Source: Ramlibacter sp. (lineage in GTDB: Bacteria > Pseudomonadota > Gammaproteobacteria > Burkholderiales > Burkholderiaceae_C). From it: a stretch of DNA of 6,478 nt. This document shows positions 5,808 through 6,478 of this stretch, piece by piece. The translations under genes were made by a program, and so were the position numbers. The DNA is taken from the NCBI GenBank assembly GCA_023701085.1, contig JAMPXR010000151.1:1-6478 (forward strand), given 5' to 3'. The first letter of the stretch is position 1. Each line of letters opens with the position of its first letter. The notes beneath the pieces were generated by a model. The model was not told where the DNA came from, made no database searches, and saw nothing but the letters and a program-made list of their open reading frames with translations.

Positions 5808-5830
5808 AAAAGCCGCCCGGAGGCGGCTTT
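5808..5830 (-). terminator. Intrinsic terminator of clpA
   Basis: AAAGCCGCC (5809-5817) and GGCGGCTTT (5822-5830) form a perfect 9-bp stem around a 4-base loop. On the minus strand it ends in TTTT, followed by CATTG. It lies 26 bases after the clpA stop. It separates clpA from the kinase gene, which therefore needs its own promoter. Confidence 0.88.
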
Positions 5831-5856
5831 CTGAGAGGGTGCGCGCAGCTCGCGAA

Positions 5857-6478
5857 TCAGGAGTCCGTGGAAATCTCTTCGGGCTCCGGCTTGGCCCTGC
5901 CCTCTTTCTTGGGCAGCGGCTGCACGTCCAGCATCACCTCGGCGGTTTCCACGCCCTTGTCGTCGGACTTGAGATCGACGTCCACCGTCAGGCGGCCGCC
6001 CTCGGTCAGGCGCCCGAACAGCAGTTCGTCGGCCAGCGCGCGGCGTATCGTGTCCTGAATCAGGCGCTGCATCGGGCGCGCGCCCATCAGCGGATCGAAG
6101 CCCTTCTTGGCCAGATGCTTGCGCAGCTTGTCGGTGAAGGTGACCTCCACCTTCTTTTCGGCCAGTTGCTGCTCCAGCACCAGCAGGAACTTGTCGACCA
6201 CGCGCAGGATGACCTGCTCGTCCAGCGCCTTGAAGCTGACCATCGCGTCCAGGCGGTTGCGGAACTCCGGCGTGAACAGCCGCTTGATGTCGGCCATCTC
6301 GTCGCCCGCTTCGCGCGCATTGGTGAATCCGATCACCGACTTGTTCAGCGACTCCGCGCCCGCGTTGGTCGTCATGATGATGATGACGTTGCGGAAATCG
6401 GCCTTGCGCCCGTTGTTGTCCGTCAGCGTGCCATGGTCCATGACCTGCAGCAGCACGTTGAAGATGTCCGGGTGCGCC
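5857..6478 (-). CDS. clpA: ATP-dependent Clp protease ATP-binding subunit ClpA, C-terminal part
   Basis: The frame is open through the window edge (AHPDIFNVLLQVMDHG at the edge) and ends at TGA 5859-5857, so about 206 C-terminal residues are present. They cover the second half of the D2 AAA+ module: LTDNNGRKADFRNV, sensor-1 region MTTNAGAE, the arginine-finger segment FTPEFRNRLDAMVSF, and the C-terminal small domain with sensor-2 GARPMQRLIQD and LADELLFGRL. These segments closely match E. coli ClpA as I recall it, rather than ClpB. ClpA is a cytosolic hexameric unfoldase that feeds substrates to ClpP; the adaptor ClpS is often encoded just upstream, which here would be outside the window. The last 35 or so residues are a charged tail (PKKEGRAKPEPEEISTDS). 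An intrinsic terminator follows directly. Confidence 0.95.
   Translation of the reverse strand, partial: AHPDIFNVLLQVMDHGTLTDNNGRKADFRNVIIIMTTNAGAESLNKSVIGFTNAREAGDEMADIKRLFTPEFRNRLDAMVSFKALDEQVILRVVDKFLLVLEQQLAEKKVEVTFTDKLRKHLAKKGFDPLMGARPMQRLIQDTIRRALADELLFGRLTEGGRLTVDVDLKSDDKGVETAEVMLDVQPLPKKEGRAKPEPEEISTDS

Noticed and set aside
5792..6058. An 88-codon plus-strand open frame starting ATG 5792
   Set aside because: It runs through the clpA terminator and then antisense to clpA. The product is Ser/Arg-rich with no recognisable feature and no ribosome site.
6370..6383. Short ATG/GAT trinucleotide run
   Set aside because: It encodes the normal hydrophobic strand VIIIM of the ClpA D2 domain just before the TTNAG sensor 1; it is not a repeat element.

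Overview
This GC-rich window (about two-thirds G+C by eye) looks like a chromosomal stretch from a betaproteobacterium. Burkholderiales, perhaps Comamonadaceae-like, is my best guess. I base this on base composition, the ClpA tail, the di-haem cytochrome and the CHASE3-PAS-HisKA_3 kinase architecture, all judged from memory of these families without a database search. I see no insertion sequence, phage gene, tRNA, rRNA or CRISPR array.

Layout. 1-878 (+): the C-terminal part of a cytosine-deaminase-family amidohydrolase, cut by the window edge. 879-1059: a short gap with no gene. 1060-1521 (+): a small exported protein of unknown function. 1552-2211 (-): an exported di-haem c4-like cytochrome, convergent with the previous gene. 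A long GC-rich hairpin (2240-2279) lies just upstream of it. 2342-3259 (-): a PanE-family ketopantoate reductase on the same strand. 3260-3343: a short divergent intergenic region holding a perfect 7-bp inverted repeat. 3344-3802 (+): an EVE-domain protein. 3849-5696 (-): a membrane sensor histidine kinase, convergent with the EVE gene. 5697-5856: an intergenic region holding a clear intrinsic terminator. 5857-6478 (-): the C-terminal end of ClpA, cut by the window edge.

The genes are mostly independent housekeeping or accessory functions (pyrimidine salvage, electron transfer, pantothenate synthesis, nucleic-acid base reading, signalling, protein quality control). Only panE and the cytochrome gene could plausibly share a transcript. 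No response regulator is visible next to the kinase, so it is an orphan within this window.

The most notable observation is in the kinase. Where HisKA_3 kinases read R-E-L-H-D-G-x-G-Q, this protein reads R-E-L-D-G-T-G-Q (residues 413-420). Exactly one codon, the phosphoacceptor histidine, is missing and the frame is kept. The DxxxQ phosphatase motif and the ATP-binding N and G boxes remain intact. This suggests a pseudokinase or phosphatase-only sensor. A second notable point is a Cys in place of the second Asp of the GHDD active-site motif in the deaminase.
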